From JBHIBC01 sp046758905 (GTDB lineage Bacteria > Acidobacteriota > Polarisedimenticolia > Gp22-AA2): a stretch of DNA of 33,253 nt. Numbering within the stretch: the first letter of the stretch is position 1; each line of letters opens with the position of its first letter. This document shows, in pieces, positions 14,776 through 25,798 of the stretch. Position numbers and translations under genes: made by a program. The notes under the pieces are model-generated. The model was not told the DNA's origin, ran no database searches, and saw nothing but the letters and a program-made list of their open reading frames with translations. The stretch covers positions 1-33,253 of the forward strand of contig JBHIBC010000028.1 of the NCBI GenBank assembly GCA_046758905.1, in the 5' to 3' direction.

Positions 14776-16143
14776 ATGAAGAACATCCTGGTGGCGGAGG
14801 ACGACCGGTCACTTCGTGACGGGCTGGCTCTGGTCATGACCCGCAGCGGCTGCAAGGTCCAGGTCGCCCAGAGCGGCCGCGAGGCCCTGGAGAAGATCGA
14901 GCGCCAGGTGTTCGACGTGGTCATCGCCGGCTACCGCCTGGGCGGCTCGGACGGCCTCGAGATCCTGAAGAAGGCCCGTTCGACCAACTCGGCCACCCTG
15001 GTTATCGTCACCGGCGACAACGGCGCCGGAGCGGTCGAGTCGATGCGCTCCGGGGCCTTCGACTACGTCCTCAAGAGCCTCTCGATGGAGGCGCTGCAGC
15101 TCAAGATCCAGCGCGCGATGGAGCACCAGAAGCTGGTGACGCGCCTGACCTCGATGACCCTGCCGCGCGGCGACGCCCCCGACCGCTACGGGCTGGTCGG
15201 CGCCTCGGCGGCCATGAAGGAGATCTTCCGGGTCATCGATAAGGTGGCCTCATCGAACGCGACCGTGTTGATCCAGGGCGAGACCGGCACCGGCAAGGAG
15301 CGCGTGGCCGAGGCGATCCACCTCAACTCCCCGCGCCACGAGGGGCCCTTCGTCCGGATGAACTGCGCCTCCCTGCCGGACAACCTGCTGGAGAGCGAGC
15401 TGTTCGGACACGAGAAGGGGGCGTTCACCGGCGCGGACCAGATGCGCACCGGGCGCTTCGAGATGGCCAACGACGGCACCCTGTTCCTCGACGAGGTGGG
15501 GAACATGAGCGCCAACACCCAGGCCAAGGTGCTGCGGGCCATCCAGAACCAGGAGTTCGAGCGGCTGGGCGGGAGCCGGACGATCAAGATCGACGTCCGG
15601 ATCGTCGCGGCCACCAACATCAACCTGGAGGCGGCCATCAAGGAAGGGCGCTTCCGCGAGGACCTCTACTACCGCCTCAACGTGGTCAACATCGTGGTGC
15701 CGCCCCTGCGGGAGCGCGTCGAGGACATCGTGCCGCTCGCCGAGCACTTCCTCAGGCACTTCGCGCGCGAGCTGAGGCGCAAGGTCACGTCCTTCAGCCC
15801 CGAGGCGGTGCGCTGCCTGCAGGAGTACCGCTGGCCCGGCAACGTCCGCGAGCTGGAGAACTCCGTGGAGCGCGCCGTGCTCATGTGCGAGGGCGAGACC
15901 ATCCGCCCGACCGACCTGACCCTCGTGGACAGGGAGCACACCCTCAACATGACTCCGCGGCTGGCGGTCGACCTGCTCAACCTGGAACAGCTCGAGAGGA
16001 CCGCGCTGCTGGAGGCTCTCAAGAGGAGCAACTGGGTCCAGAAGGAGGCCGCCAGGCTGCTCGGGATCAGCAGCCGGGTGATGAACTACAAGGTCCACAA
16101 GCACGGCATCACCCACGACCGCTGGAGCAAGAACCGCAACTAG
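14776..16143 (+). CDS. NtrC-family sigma-54 regulator with receiver lacking the phospho-aspartate
   Basis: The 455-residue product has receiver, AAA+ and Fis-type HTH domains in order. The receiver (residues 1-120) keeps its acidic pocket (Glu8, Asp9, Asp10) and Lys100. However, position 52, aligned with the phosphorylated aspartate of I-T-D-Y-R-L-type receivers, is glycine (I-A-G-Y-R-L), and Ser101 replaces the usual proline after the lysine. The AAA+ domain looks competent: GETGTGKE (168-175), GAFTGA, Walker B LFLDEVGN, sensor I VAATN and WPGNVREL. The HTH near the C-terminus reads VQKEAARLLGISSRVMNYKV. No histidine kinase is adjacent. Output through sigma-54 is likely, but control by classical phosphorylation is not. 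Confidence 0.92.
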   Translation: MKNILVAEDDRSLRDGLALVMTRSGCKVQVAQSGREALEKIERQVFDVVIAGYRLGGSDGLEILKKARSTNSATLVIVTGDNGAGAVESMRSGAFDYVLKSLSMEALQLKIQRAMEHQKLVTRLTSMTLPRGDAPDRYGLVGASAAMKEIFRVIDKVASSNATVLIQGETGTGKERVAEAIHLNSPRHEGPFVRMNCASLPDNLLESELFGHEKGAFTGADQMRTGRFEMANDGTLFLDEVGNMSANTQAKVLRAIQNQEFERLGGSRTIKIDVRIVAATNINLEAAIKEGRFREDLYYRLNVVNIVVPPLRERVEDIVPLAEHFLRHFARELRRKVTSFSPEAVRCLQEYRWPGNVRELENSVERAVLMCEGETIRPTDLTLVDREHTLNMTPRLAVDLLNLEQLERTALLEALKRSNWVQKEAARLLGISSRVMNYKVHKHGITHDRWSKNRN

Positions 16144-16181
16144 CGGACCCTCCCCCTCCCCTTTCCGCCCCGCCCTGCGCT

Positions 16182-16187
16182 ACCATC
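16182..16187 (+). promoter_or_regulatory. -10-like hexamer of the ornithine cyclodeaminase-like gene
   Basis: TACCAT ends 5 nt before the GTG start at 16193, and the stretch before it is pyrimidine-rich with no Shine-Dalgarno and no clear -35. If used, transcription begins at the start codon. Confidence 0.25.
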
Positions 16188-16192
16188 CGCGC

Positions 16193-17185
16193 GTGGCCCT
16201 GTATCTGAGCGAAGACGACGTGGCGCGCCTGCTGAAGATGGAGGACTGCATCGCCTCGGTGGAGGAGGCCTTCCGGCAGTGGGCCGCCGGCAGCGCCTCC
16301 AACCGCCCCCGGTCCCGGACGCGGGTCCGGGGGGGGACGCTGCACGTGCTGCCCGCCGCTTCGGAGGTCTGGGGGCGGATGGCGGTCAAGGCCTACGCCT
16401 CCACCCGCGCCGGGACGCGCTTCGTGGTCCTCCTGTTCGACCTGAGGACCTCCGACCTTCTGGCCGTCCTGGAGGCCGACCGCCTAGGGCAGATCCGCAC
16501 CGGCGCCGCCAGCGGCCTGGCCACGCGGCTGATGGCGCGCCCCGACGCGAGGACGGCCGCCGTCATCGGCTCGGGGCGGCAGGCCCGCGGCCAGGCGCGC
16601 GGCATCGCTGCGGTGCGCCGCCTGGACGAGATCCGGGCGTACGGTCGCGACCGCGACCGCCTCCTCGCGTTCTGTTCCGAGGTGCGCTCCGCCTGCGGGG
16701 TCCCGGTGAGGCCCGCGGCCTCCGCCGAGGAGGCGGTGCGCGGCGCCGACATCGTCGCCACCGCCACCAGCTCGCCCGATCCGGTCCTGCGCGGCGAGTG
16801 GCTCGAGCCGGGGACGCACGTCAACGCCGTGGGGAGCAACACCGCCCGGCGCCGCGAGATCGACACCGAGACGGTCAGGCGCGCGGACCGGATCGTCGTC
16901 GACGACGTCGAGCAGGCCCGGCTCGAGGCGGGCGACCTGATGCCGCCCGGGGAGGGGCCCGCGGCCGCGGGGGAGCGCCAGGGACCCGCCCGCTCGGTGG
17001 CGCTGGAGAGGGCCGTGCCGCTGGCGGACCTGGTGTCCGGGAAGGCCCCCGCCCGGCGCTCGGACCGGGAGATCACGCTGTTCGAGTCGCTCGGGCTCGG
17101 GCTGGAGGACCTCGCAGCCGCCACCACGGTCTTCGACGGGGCCGTGGCCGCCGGGGCGGGCAGGCCCCTCCCGGCCGGCGCCTGA
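16193..17185 (+). CDS. Ornithine cyclodeaminase/mu-crystallin family protein
   Basis: The 330-residue product follows the OCD/mu-crystallin layout. It has an N-terminal substrate domain (YLSEDDVARLL, MAVKAYAS), then QIRTGAASGLATRLMARPDA, then an NAD(P)-binding motif VIGSGRQARGQARG and a later DIVATATSSPDPVL and THVNAVGSN. Family members deaminate ornithine to proline, act as alanine dehydrogenases or reduce cyclic ketimines. The substrate cannot be told from sequence alone. It lies ahead of bolA and a UbiD-type gene on the same strand with 38-nt spacing, but no pathway obviously joins the three. Confidence 0.87.
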   Translation: MALYLSEDDVARLLKMEDCIASVEEAFRQWAAGSASNRPRSRTRVRGGTLHVLPAASEVWGRMAVKAYASTRAGTRFVVLLFDLRTSDLLAVLEADRLGQIRTGAASGLATRLMARPDARTAAVIGSGRQARGQARGIAAVRRLDEIRAYGRDRDRLLAFCSEVRSACGVPVRPAASAEEAVRGADIVATATSSPDPVLRGEWLEPGTHVNAVGSNTARRREIDTETVRRADRIVVDDVEQARLEAGDLMPPGEGPAAAGERQGPARSVALERAVPLADLVSGKAPARRSDREITLFESLGLGLEDLAAATTVFDGAVAAGAGRPLPAGA

Positions 17186-17223
17186 GGCGGGCATCACCGG
17201 GACCCAGGAGGGGGAGGACGAGC

Positions 17224-17502
17224 GTGGCGGCCACGATCGACCGCATCGAGGCGATCCTGCGGGACCGCTTCCGCCCGCGCCACCTGGCGCTGCGCGACGA
17301 CAGCGCCCGCCACGCCGCTCATCCGGGCGCGGCCTCCGGCGGCGGCCACTTCGAGGTGACCATCGTCTCCGAGCGCTTCGAAGGGAAGACCCTGCTCGAG
17401 CAGCACCGCATGGTCAACGAGGCGCTGGGCGAGCTCCTCGGAACCCAGATCCACGCGCTGTCCCTCAGGACCATCCCGGCCTCAGAGTGGAAGGGCGCGT
17501 GA
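17224..17502 (+). CDS. bolA: BolA family protein
   Basis: The 92-residue product shows the BolA fold signature: a helix-forming DRIEAILRDRF, GGHFEVTIVSERFEGKTLLEQHRMVNEAL and a C-terminal IHALSLRTI. The second histidine, in LLEQHRMVN, is at the conserved iron-sulfur ligand position used in complexes with monothiol glutaredoxins. BolA proteins take part in iron-sulfur trafficking and stress or morphology control. The GTG start has GGAGG 7 nt upstream. Its stop overlaps the next start as GTGA, so the UbiD-family gene is translationally coupled. Confidence 0.88.
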   Translation: MAATIDRIEAILRDRFRPRHLALRDDSARHAAHPGAASGGGHFEVTIVSERFEGKTLLEQHRMVNEALGELLGTQIHALSLRTIPASEWKGA

Positions 17503-19334
17503 CGGCCCCCCCGGCGGCCCCCCTCACCGACCTGCGGCGCTACCTGGACCTCCTGCGGCGCGAGGGGGAGCTGGTCGAGGTCGAGGCGGAGGTCGATCCC
17601 CGCCTGGAGGCGGCCGAGATCCACAGACGCGTCATCGCCGCGGGCGGCCCGGCCCTGCTGTTCCGCCGCGTCCGGGGGTCGGACTTCCCGGCGGCGACCA
17701 ACCTGTTCGGGAGCGCGCGCCGGGTCGAGCTGGCCTTCGGGCACCGCCCGAAGGAGATCGTGGCCCGCGCCGCCCGGCTGCCGCGGGCGCTTCTGCCGCC
17801 CTCGGCGCGCAGGCTCTGGGAGCACCGCGATCTGCTGCGGCCCCTCCTGCGTCTGGGCGTCGCCCGCCTCCGGTCGGCGCCCGTCCTCGAGAGGGTGCAG
17901 CGGCCTCCCCGCCTCGGCCGCCTGCCCGTCCTGACGACCTGGCCCAAGGACGGCGGCCCGTTCATCACGCTGCCCGTCGTCTACACCGAGCATCCGGAGG
18001 GGCGGGAATCGAACCTGGGCATCTACCGGATGCAGGTCTACGACGATGCCACCCTGGGCATGCACTGGCAGATCGGCAAGGGGGGCGGCTTCCATTACGC
18101 CGCCGCCGAATCGGCCGGACGCCCGCTGCCGGTGGCCGCGTGGCTCGGCGGGCCGCCGGCGCTGATCCTGGCGGCGGCGGCACCGCTTCCCGAGAGCGTC
18201 CCCGAGATCCTGCTGGCGTCGATCCTGCTGGAGCGGCGGTTGCCGGTGACGGCCGCCGACGGCCATCCGCTGCCCCTTGCGGCCGAGGCGGAGTTCGCCC
18301 TGCTCGGTCACGTGCCCGCCGGGGAGAGGCGGGTGGAGGGGCCCTTCGGCGATCACTACGGCTACTACTCGCTGGCCCACCCCTACCCGGTCTTCCGCGT
18401 CGAGGCGGTCCACCACCGCCGCGAGCCCATCTACCCCGCCACGGTGGTCGGCAAGCCGCGGCAGGAGGACTCCTACATCGGCGACTACATCCAGGAGCTG
18501 CTGTCGCCCCTCTTCCCGGTGGTGATGCCGGCGGTGCGCGACCTGTGGTCATACGGCGAGACGGGCTACCACTCGCTCGCGGCCGCCGTGGTCCGGCAGC
18601 GCTACAAGCGGGAGGCGATGATGTCGGCCTTCCGCATCCTCGGGGAGGGTCAGCTGTCCCTCACCAAGTTCCTTCTGGTCCTCGACCGGCCGATGGACCT
18701 CAGGGACTTCCGGTCGGTCCTGGTCGAGGTCCTGCGGCGCGCCGACCTCAGGTCCGACCTGTACGTCTTCTCCAACCTGTCGATGGACAGCCTCGACTAC
18801 TCCGGGCCGCGCGTCAACGAGGGGAGCAAGGGGGTGCTCCTCGGGGTGGGGGAGCCGATCCGGGATCTTCCGGGCGGGTTCACCGGCCCGCCGCCGCCCG
18901 GCGTCTCCGCGGCCCGCGTCTTCTGTCCCGGCTGCCTGGTGCTCCAGGCGCCGCCCTTCCCTCGCGGCCTCGGCCCCGGCGCCCCGGCCCCCGACGTGGC
19001 GCCCATCCTGGCCCACACGGCGCTCGACGCCTGGCCGCTCGTGGTCCTCACCGACGACGCCGCGCGCGCCGCCCGGAGCACCTTCAACTTCCTGTGGACG
19101 ACCTTCACCCGGTTCGAGCCGGCCGCCGACCTGCACGGCCGCGCCGTCACCCTCCGGCGCCACCACCCGTCCTTCACCCCGCCGGTGGCGATCGACGCGC
19201 GCATGAAGCCCTCCTACCCGGAGGAGCTGTTCATCGACCCGGAGACGGCGACGAAGGTGGACCGCCGCTGGAAGGAGTATTTCCCCGCGGGCCGGGTGGA
19301 GATGGGCGACTCCGGCCGGGCCCACCTCGACTGA
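17499..19334 (+). CDS. UbiD family prFMN-dependent decarboxylase (menaquinone-type length)
   Basis: The 611-residue product carries UbiD landmarks: LREGELVEVEAEVDP-like N-terminus, the prenyl-FMN/metal region SNLGIYRMQVYD and HWQIGKGGG, and the catalytic EGPFGDHYGYYS with its glutamate. It also has VVGKPRQEDSYIGDYIQELL and ARMKPSYPEELFID. Typical UbiD proteins are 450-500 residues. Forms near 600 residues occur in bacteria using the futalosine menaquinone route, so an MqnL-like role is possible but unproven; no mqn genes are nearby. GTG 17499 overlaps the bolA stop and has GGAAGG just upstream; GTG 17487 is an alternative. Confidence 0.85.
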   Translation: MTAPPAAPLTDLRRYLDLLRREGELVEVEAEVDPRLEAAEIHRRVIAAGGPALLFRRVRGSDFPAATNLFGSARRVELAFGHRPKEIVARAARLPRALLPPSARRLWEHRDLLRPLLRLGVARLRSAPVLERVQRPPRLGRLPVLTTWPKDGGPFITLPVVYTEHPEGRESNLGIYRMQVYDDATLGMHWQIGKGGGFHYAAAESAGRPLPVAAWLGGPPALILAAAAPLPESVPEILLASILLERRLPVTAADGHPLPLAAEAEFALLGHVPAGERRVEGPFGDHYGYYSLAHPYPVFRVEAVHHRREPIYPATVVGKPRQEDSYIGDYIQELLSPLFPVVMPAVRDLWSYGETGYHSLAAAVVRQRYKREAMMSAFRILGEGQLSLTKFLLVLDRPMDLRDFRSVLVEVLRRADLRSDLYVFSNLSMDSLDYSGPRVNEGSKGVLLGVGEPIRDLPGGFTGPPPPGVSAARVFCPGCLVLQAPPFPRGLGPGAPAPDVAPILAHTALDAWPLVVLTDDAARAARSTFNFLWTTFTRFEPAADLHGRAVTLRRHHPSFTPPVAIDARMKPSYPEELFIDPETATKVDRRWKEYFPAGRVEMGDSGRAHLD

Positions 19335-19387
19335 GCCGCGCCGCCCGGGAGGGCGCCGCGCGCCGGGCCGCGCCGCCCGCGACCGCG

Positions 19388-20359
<972 letters not shown>

Positions 20360-20360
20360 C

Positions 20361-21913
20361 TCAGCGCTCGAACAGGTCCTGGGCGCTGACGATCCGCACC
20401 CTCCCCTCCGTGACCGGCAGCGGGAAGGACTGGATCTCCTCGTCCTCCTTCAGGAGATCCGCCCGCGTCGTCGGCGTCTGGTAGACGATCGGCGTCGGCT
20501 CACCCGAGAGCAGCTTCTTCCTGAGCCCCTCGGCGTCCCGGGTGACGATGGCCACCTTGAGGTTGTCGGGGTGGAGATGCCGACGGACCGCCGCGTTCAC
20601 TTCCCCGACGGTGAGCCGGGGGAGCCTCTCCCGGACCTCGGCGATGAACGACCTCGACCCGTAGAACTGCGAGTCCATCTGGTAGCCCAGGCGGCGGCTG
20701 AGGGTCTGGGCCCAGAGGCTCGAGTAGTTCAGCAGGAAGTTCCGCGTCTGCTCGAAGTCCTTCCCGGACATCCCCTCCTCGACCAGCCGCTTGAGCTCGC
20801 GCACCGCCTGGCGCAGGGCGAACAGGGCGTTGGCGTGCGCCACCGGACGGATCCAGATGCTGAAGTACTGCTGCCGGCGCGGGATGTTGGCCAGCGGGAA
20901 GGTGCTGCGGCCGTCCTGGATGAAGCTCTCGATGTAGGAGTAGTCGCCGTAGTTGAGCCCGCGTTCGCCGCGCATCACGTTCATCAGGCGGCCGTTGAAC
21001 GTCCGGTGCTCCCCGAGATACGAGTTCGCGACCATCAGCGGGTAGAAATCGTCGTCCGCGCGCGTGACGGCGATCGGATGCCCGATCGAGATGGCCGTCG
21101 CCTGCGCCGGCTTCTCGACGATCAGCACCTCCATCCCCTCGACCGGCTTGGGGCGCGGCAGGTCGGGCCGCGGCGGCGCCTTCGGGGGAAGCGACGAGAA
21201 GTCCTCCTGCAGGGAGTCCAGGAGGCCCTCCGGATACCCTCCGGCCACACCCAGGACCACCGCGTCCCTCGTGTAGTGCTTCCGGTAGTGCGCCCGGACG
21301 TCCTCGAGGTCGATCGCCTTCAGCCCCTGCACGGTGCCGATGTCGGGCCGCCCGTAGGGATGCCCGTCGTACAGCATCAGGTTGAGCGCCTCCTTCCCGA
21401 GGGTCTCGTCGTCGTTGCCGCGCAGGTTCACCTCGATCCCGGCGAGCAGCAGGTCCCGGTTGCGCTCGAAGTCGGCCTCGTCGAAGCGCGGCTCGAGGAG
21501 GAGGTCGGCGAGGATCCGGTAGAAGTCCTTCAGGTGGTCGCGGTGCACCTCGCCGATGAAGGTGGTCACCTCGCGGTCCGGCTGCGCCTTGATCGACGCC
21601 GCCATCGGGTAAAGGCGCTCGACGACCTCGCGGTAGGTCAGGTCCCGCGTCCCTCCCCGGCCGATCATCAGGGCGGTGAGCGCGTTCAGCCCCTCCTTGC
21701 CGGCGGGGTCGTCGATCGCCCCGACGCGGAACTGGATCCGCAGCGTCACCAGAGGCGACGTGGAGCTCGGCAGGAGGCTCATCGCCAGTCCACGCTCGCC
21801 GACCGTGGCCCCCCTCCTCTGCTTCATCTCTCCTCCCCCGCAGCCCATCACCAGCATCGAGCCGGCCAGCACGATCGGCGCGACCCTCGTCCACCGGTTC
21901 CCCGCCGCGCCCA

Positions 21914-21914
<1 letters not shown>
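20361..21914 (-). CDS. M16 family peptidase-like lipoprotein lacking the zinc motif
   Basis: The 517-residue product begins with a lipoprotein signal peptide (MLVMGC, lipid-modified cysteine about residue 25). It then follows the M16 two-domain fold (LVTLRIQFRVGAID, HYTRDAVVLGVAG, later IPRRQQYFSIWIRP). At the place of the inverted zinc motif HxxEH it reads LNALTALM, so it is predicted to be catalytically dead. Such subunits pair with an active M16 partner as in PqqF/PqqG-type or mitochondrial processing peptidases. Here the active partner is the upstream gene, whose stop overlaps this start as TGATG. Confidence 0.9.
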
Positions 21915-23290
<1,376 letters not shown>

Positions 23291-23417
23291 CGGCGTCACT
23301 CCTGTTCGGTTGTCGGGGTCAGACTGCCGACCTTTGGCCGCCGGAGTCTACCACATCCGCACAGCGGCGGGCCCGGCGGCGCGGGCCGTCCACGGGAGGG
23401 GCGGACCGTGCGCGGGA

Positions 23418-23828
23418 TCAGGCATCGCCGCGGCCTTGCACCATGTCCAGCTCGGCGTCGAGGAAGGCCTTGGTCCCCTCCTTTCCCGTGATCCGGACCG
23501 CGATCGGCCCACCCTCCTCCGGGACGGTCATCTCGAACCGGAGGGACGGGCAGCACAGCCGCTCGAGCGCGATGAGCTCCACCAGATCGACGAGCGTCGA
23601 CGAGTCCGGATTGAAGCACAGGGCGTATCCGTCGGCCAGCTTCTCGATCGCCCGGAGCGACCGGTTCAGCCTCGCGAGCAGCCCCGCGCGCTGCCGCCGC
23701 GTCCGCTCGTCGAACCCGACCAGGTCGCAGGCGATGGGCGACCCCGGCGGGGCCTCCGGGCGCGACCGCCTCTTCCCGCGGCCGGCGGTCCGGCGCTTCG
23801 ACTCGTTTCCGGGGCCTGTCGCCGCCAT
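23418..23828 (-). CDS. Small protein with cysteine pair, unknown function
   Basis: The 136-residue product has a basic, disordered N-terminal third (KRRTAGRGKRRSR). A helical segment (LLARLNRSLRAIEKLADGYALCF) follows, then LIALERLCCPSLRFEMTVPEE and a GGPIAVRITGKEGTKAFLD end. The C-terminal block resembles small bacterial proteins with a conserved CC-P pair, some found near metal-responsive genes, but I cannot name the family with confidence. The ATG has GAGGTGAGGGG close upstream and starts 8 nt after the PEBP stop, so the two genes are co-transcribed. Confidence 0.7.
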   Translation of the reverse strand: MAATGPGNESKRRTAGRGKRRSRPEAPPGSPIACDLVGFDERTRRQRAGLLARLNRSLRAIEKLADGYALCFNPDSSTLVDLVELIALERLCCPSLRFEMTVPEEGGPIAVRITGKEGTKAFLDAELDMVQGRGDA

Positions 23829-23836
23829 ACCGCCCC

Positions 23837-24412
23837 TCACCTCGACTTCTGGTAGGTGCCGACGAGCTGCGCCTCGGCGAGCACGTGTCCTTCCATCGCC
23901 GCCTCGAGCCTCTTCTTCGTCGGCGTCCGCAGATCCTCGAGGATCGTGTCGAGCGCGTACAGCTTGTGGAAGTAACGGTGCCGCCCGATCGGAGGACACG
24001 GCCCGCCGTAGCCGGTCCGCTTCCAGTCGTTGAGCCCCTCCAGGGTCCCCTTCGGGAGGTCCGCGGAGGCCGCCGCCTCGGGAAGGCCGGTGGCGGCCGG
24101 CGGGATGTTGTACAGGACCCAGTGGACCCAGGTCATCTTCGGGGCCTTGGGGTCCGGCGCGTCCGGGTCGTCCACGATCAGCGCCAGGCTGCGTGCCGCC
24201 TTCGGGACGTCGGCCCAGGTCAGCGGCGGGGAGACGTCCCGCCCGTCGCAGGTGTAGACGGTCGGTATCTCCCCTCCCTCTTCGAACGCCGAGGACGTCA
24301 GTATCAGAGCCATGCTCTCCTCCCGGGCGCTCCCGGCGGCGTGGTCAACACCGGCGGCGCCAGCGGCCAACGCCGCCAGCACGGACGCGCACACACCGCG
24401 AAGCCCGCCCAT
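23837..24412 (-). CDS. YbhB/YbcL-type PEBP family protein
   Basis: The product has the bacterial Raf-kinase-inhibitor-like core: LTSSAFEEGGEIPTVYTCDG, SPPLTW, LIVDDPDAPDPKAPKMTWVHWVLYNIPP, GYGGPCPPIGRHRYFHKLYALD. The DDPDAP and GPCPP-x-x-HRYFH motifs form the anion-binding pocket. Its cellular role is unknown, although E. coli has both a cytosolic (YbhB) and a periplasmic (YbcL) form. Two starts are credible. ATG 24412 (GAGGGG 6 nt upstream) gives a signal-peptide-like N-terminus (SVLAALAAGAAG). ATG 24313 (GGGAGGAG about 3 nt upstream) gives a cytosolic protein. The longer form is listed. Confidence 0.9.
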   Translation of the reverse strand: MGGLRGVCASVLAALAAGAAGVDHAAGSAREESMALILTSSAFEEGGEIPTVYTCDGRDVSPPLTWADVPKAARSLALIVDDPDAPDPKAPKMTWVHWVLYNIPPAATGLPEAAASADLPKGTLEGLNDWKRTGYGGPCPPIGRHRYFHKLYALDTILEDLRTPTKKRLEAAMEGHVLAEAQLVGTYQKSR

Positions 24413-24511
24413 TCGATCCCCTCGCACCGCTAATAGATGACACAGAACCCGGCCGAGCGATCCACCGATCTGGAAGATCCGGGCCGCTCCCCGGGGGGCG
24501 AGGCCGGACCG

Positions 24512-25201
24512 CTAGTTCGCGAACCCCCCGAAGATCGCGCCATGATAGAGCCGCAGCGCCACGAACAGGATCGCCGAGACGACCAGCGCCGCGACGCTGA
24601 ACTCGCCCGGGACGAGCCGCTGGCGGCGCTTCAGGATGGCCCCGAAAGGCACGAGCGAGGTCCGGGCCAGGAACTCCCGGGCCGCCTCGGACCCCGCCGC
24701 CGCGGTGCGCCTGTCCTGGTGGATCGCGCTCAGGACCGCGAACACCACGAACCCGCCGAAGAAGAGCCAGTCCCCGGCCGCCGGATTCACCAGGCAGTGC
24801 GCCGCGCCGAACAGGGCGTACGCGAGGTTCTGCGGATGACGCGTGATCCGGAGGATGCCGCGCGGTTCGGCGCCCTTGCGCATGGCCTCGCCGGCGGTCG
24901 TCGTCGGCCCGGGGGTGACGAGACCCTGAACCAGGAGGACGACCGCCGGGAACATCAGGACCTGCGCCACCGCCCGCAACCACCCCGCCGGCGCGTAGAG
25001 GAGCGGGCCCGCGTGCTTGTCGGCGAAATAGACCCTGACGAGCTGGACGAAGGTCGCGAGGGCGACGATCGAATACAGCGCCTTGAACGGCCAGAGCCCG
25101 ATGGCCGCGATCAGCCGCGATCGGATCGGGACGCTCGAGCCGATGAAGTGCGCTCCGCCGAACAGGACCCACCACACGAGGATCTTCGATACGGTTCCCA
25201 C
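24512..25201 (-). CDS. NnrU family membrane protein
   Basis: The 229-residue product is mostly membrane-embedded, with about six hydrophobic segments. The diagnostic NnrU/isoprenylcysteine-methyltransferase-like motif ILRITRHPQNLAYALFGAAHCLVN lies near residues 118-140, and the N-terminal WWVLFGGAHFIGSS also fits. NnrU was first linked to nitric oxide/nitrite reduction gene sets, but most members lie elsewhere and have no known activity. No denitrification genes are seen in this window. Start is GTG at 25201 with a G-rich stretch upstream. Between it and the CBS gene (25202-25287) lies only a GC-rich gap. Confidence 0.85.
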   Translation of the reverse strand: MGTVSKILVWWVLFGGAHFIGSSVPIRSRLIAAIGLWPFKALYSIVALATFVQLVRVYFADKHAGPLLYAPAGWLRAVAQVLMFPAVVLLVQGLVTPGPTTTAGEAMRKGAEPRGILRITRHPQNLAYALFGAAHCLVNPAAGDWLFFGGFVVFAVLSAIHQDRRTAAAGSEAAREFLARTSLVPFGAILKRRQRLVPGEFSVAALVVSAILFVALRLYHGAIFGGFAN

Positions 25202-25287
25202 GGCCCCCCCGGCGCCCGCCCGCGGGGCCGGGCCTCGCGGGCGGGGCGGCGCCGATCATCGCACAGGATCGGTACCCGGCGCCCACC

Positions 25288-25716
25288 CTACCCGGTGATG
25301 TAGCGCTCGAGCTGCTCGATGGTGAACTGCTGGTCGGCGATGGTCGCCCGGAGGAGGTCGCGGATCGAGAGCATGCCCACCACCCTGTCGCCCTCGGTGA
25401 CCGGGAGGTGTCGGATCCGCCGCCCGGTCATCAGGGCCATGCAGTCCTGGACGGTCCGGTCGGGACCGACGGTGACGACCCGGCGCGTCATGATCTCCCG
25501 GGTCGCGGTCTCCCGGGACGACTTCCCCTTGAGGATGACCTTGCGCGCGTAGTCACGCTCGGAGATGATCCCGGCGAGCCTGCCGCCGTCGGTGACCACG
25601 AGGGCGCCGATCTCCTTCTCGGCCATCATCCTGATGGCGTCGTAGACGGGAGCGCCGGCGTCGATGGACCAGACGTCCCATCCCTTCCTATCGAGGATCT
25701 GCCTGACGATTTTCAT
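25288..25716 (-). CDS. Two-CBS-domain protein
   Basis: The 142-residue product is two CBS motifs in tandem. The first runs about residues 15-65 (VYDAIRMMAEKEIGALVVTDGGRLAGIISERDYAR) and the second about 75-130 (REIMTRRVVTVGPDRTVQDCMALM, IRHLPVTEGDRVVGMLSIRDLL). A short C-terminal helix follows. CBS pairs bind adenosine nucleotides and typically sense energy charge; stand-alone versions act on partners that cannot be inferred here. The ATG at 25716 is chosen because the in-frame TTG at 25734 overlaps the -10 box. No strong Shine-Dalgarno is present. Confidence 0.92.
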   Translation of the reverse strand: MKIVRQILDRKGWDVWSIDAGAPVYDAIRMMAEKEIGALVVTDGGRLAGIISERDYARKVILKGKSSRETATREIMTRRVVTVGPDRTVQDCMALMTGRRIRHLPVTEGDRVVGMLSIRDLLRATIADQQFTIEQLERYITG

Positions 25717-25733
25717 GGGCGTCCGTTGGGACA

Positions 25734-25762
25734 ACTATACGTCACTCCCGCCCGGGCCGCAA
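25734..25762 (-). promoter_or_regulatory. sigma-70-type promoter of the CBS gene
   Basis: On the reverse strand TTGCGG (25762-25757), a 17-bp spacer and TATAGT (25739-25734) put transcription near 25727. The leader would be only about 11 nt. Confidence 0.5.
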
Positions 25763-25798
25763 GGCGGAGATCCCGCCGCGGGCGCGCCGGGGAGCGGC

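Noticed and set aside
19335..19387. GC-rich inverted-repeat-like DNA between the convergent UbiD and deacetylase genes as a bidirectional terminator
   Set aside because: Low-complexity GCC/CGC runs with no clear symmetric stem and no T or A tract.
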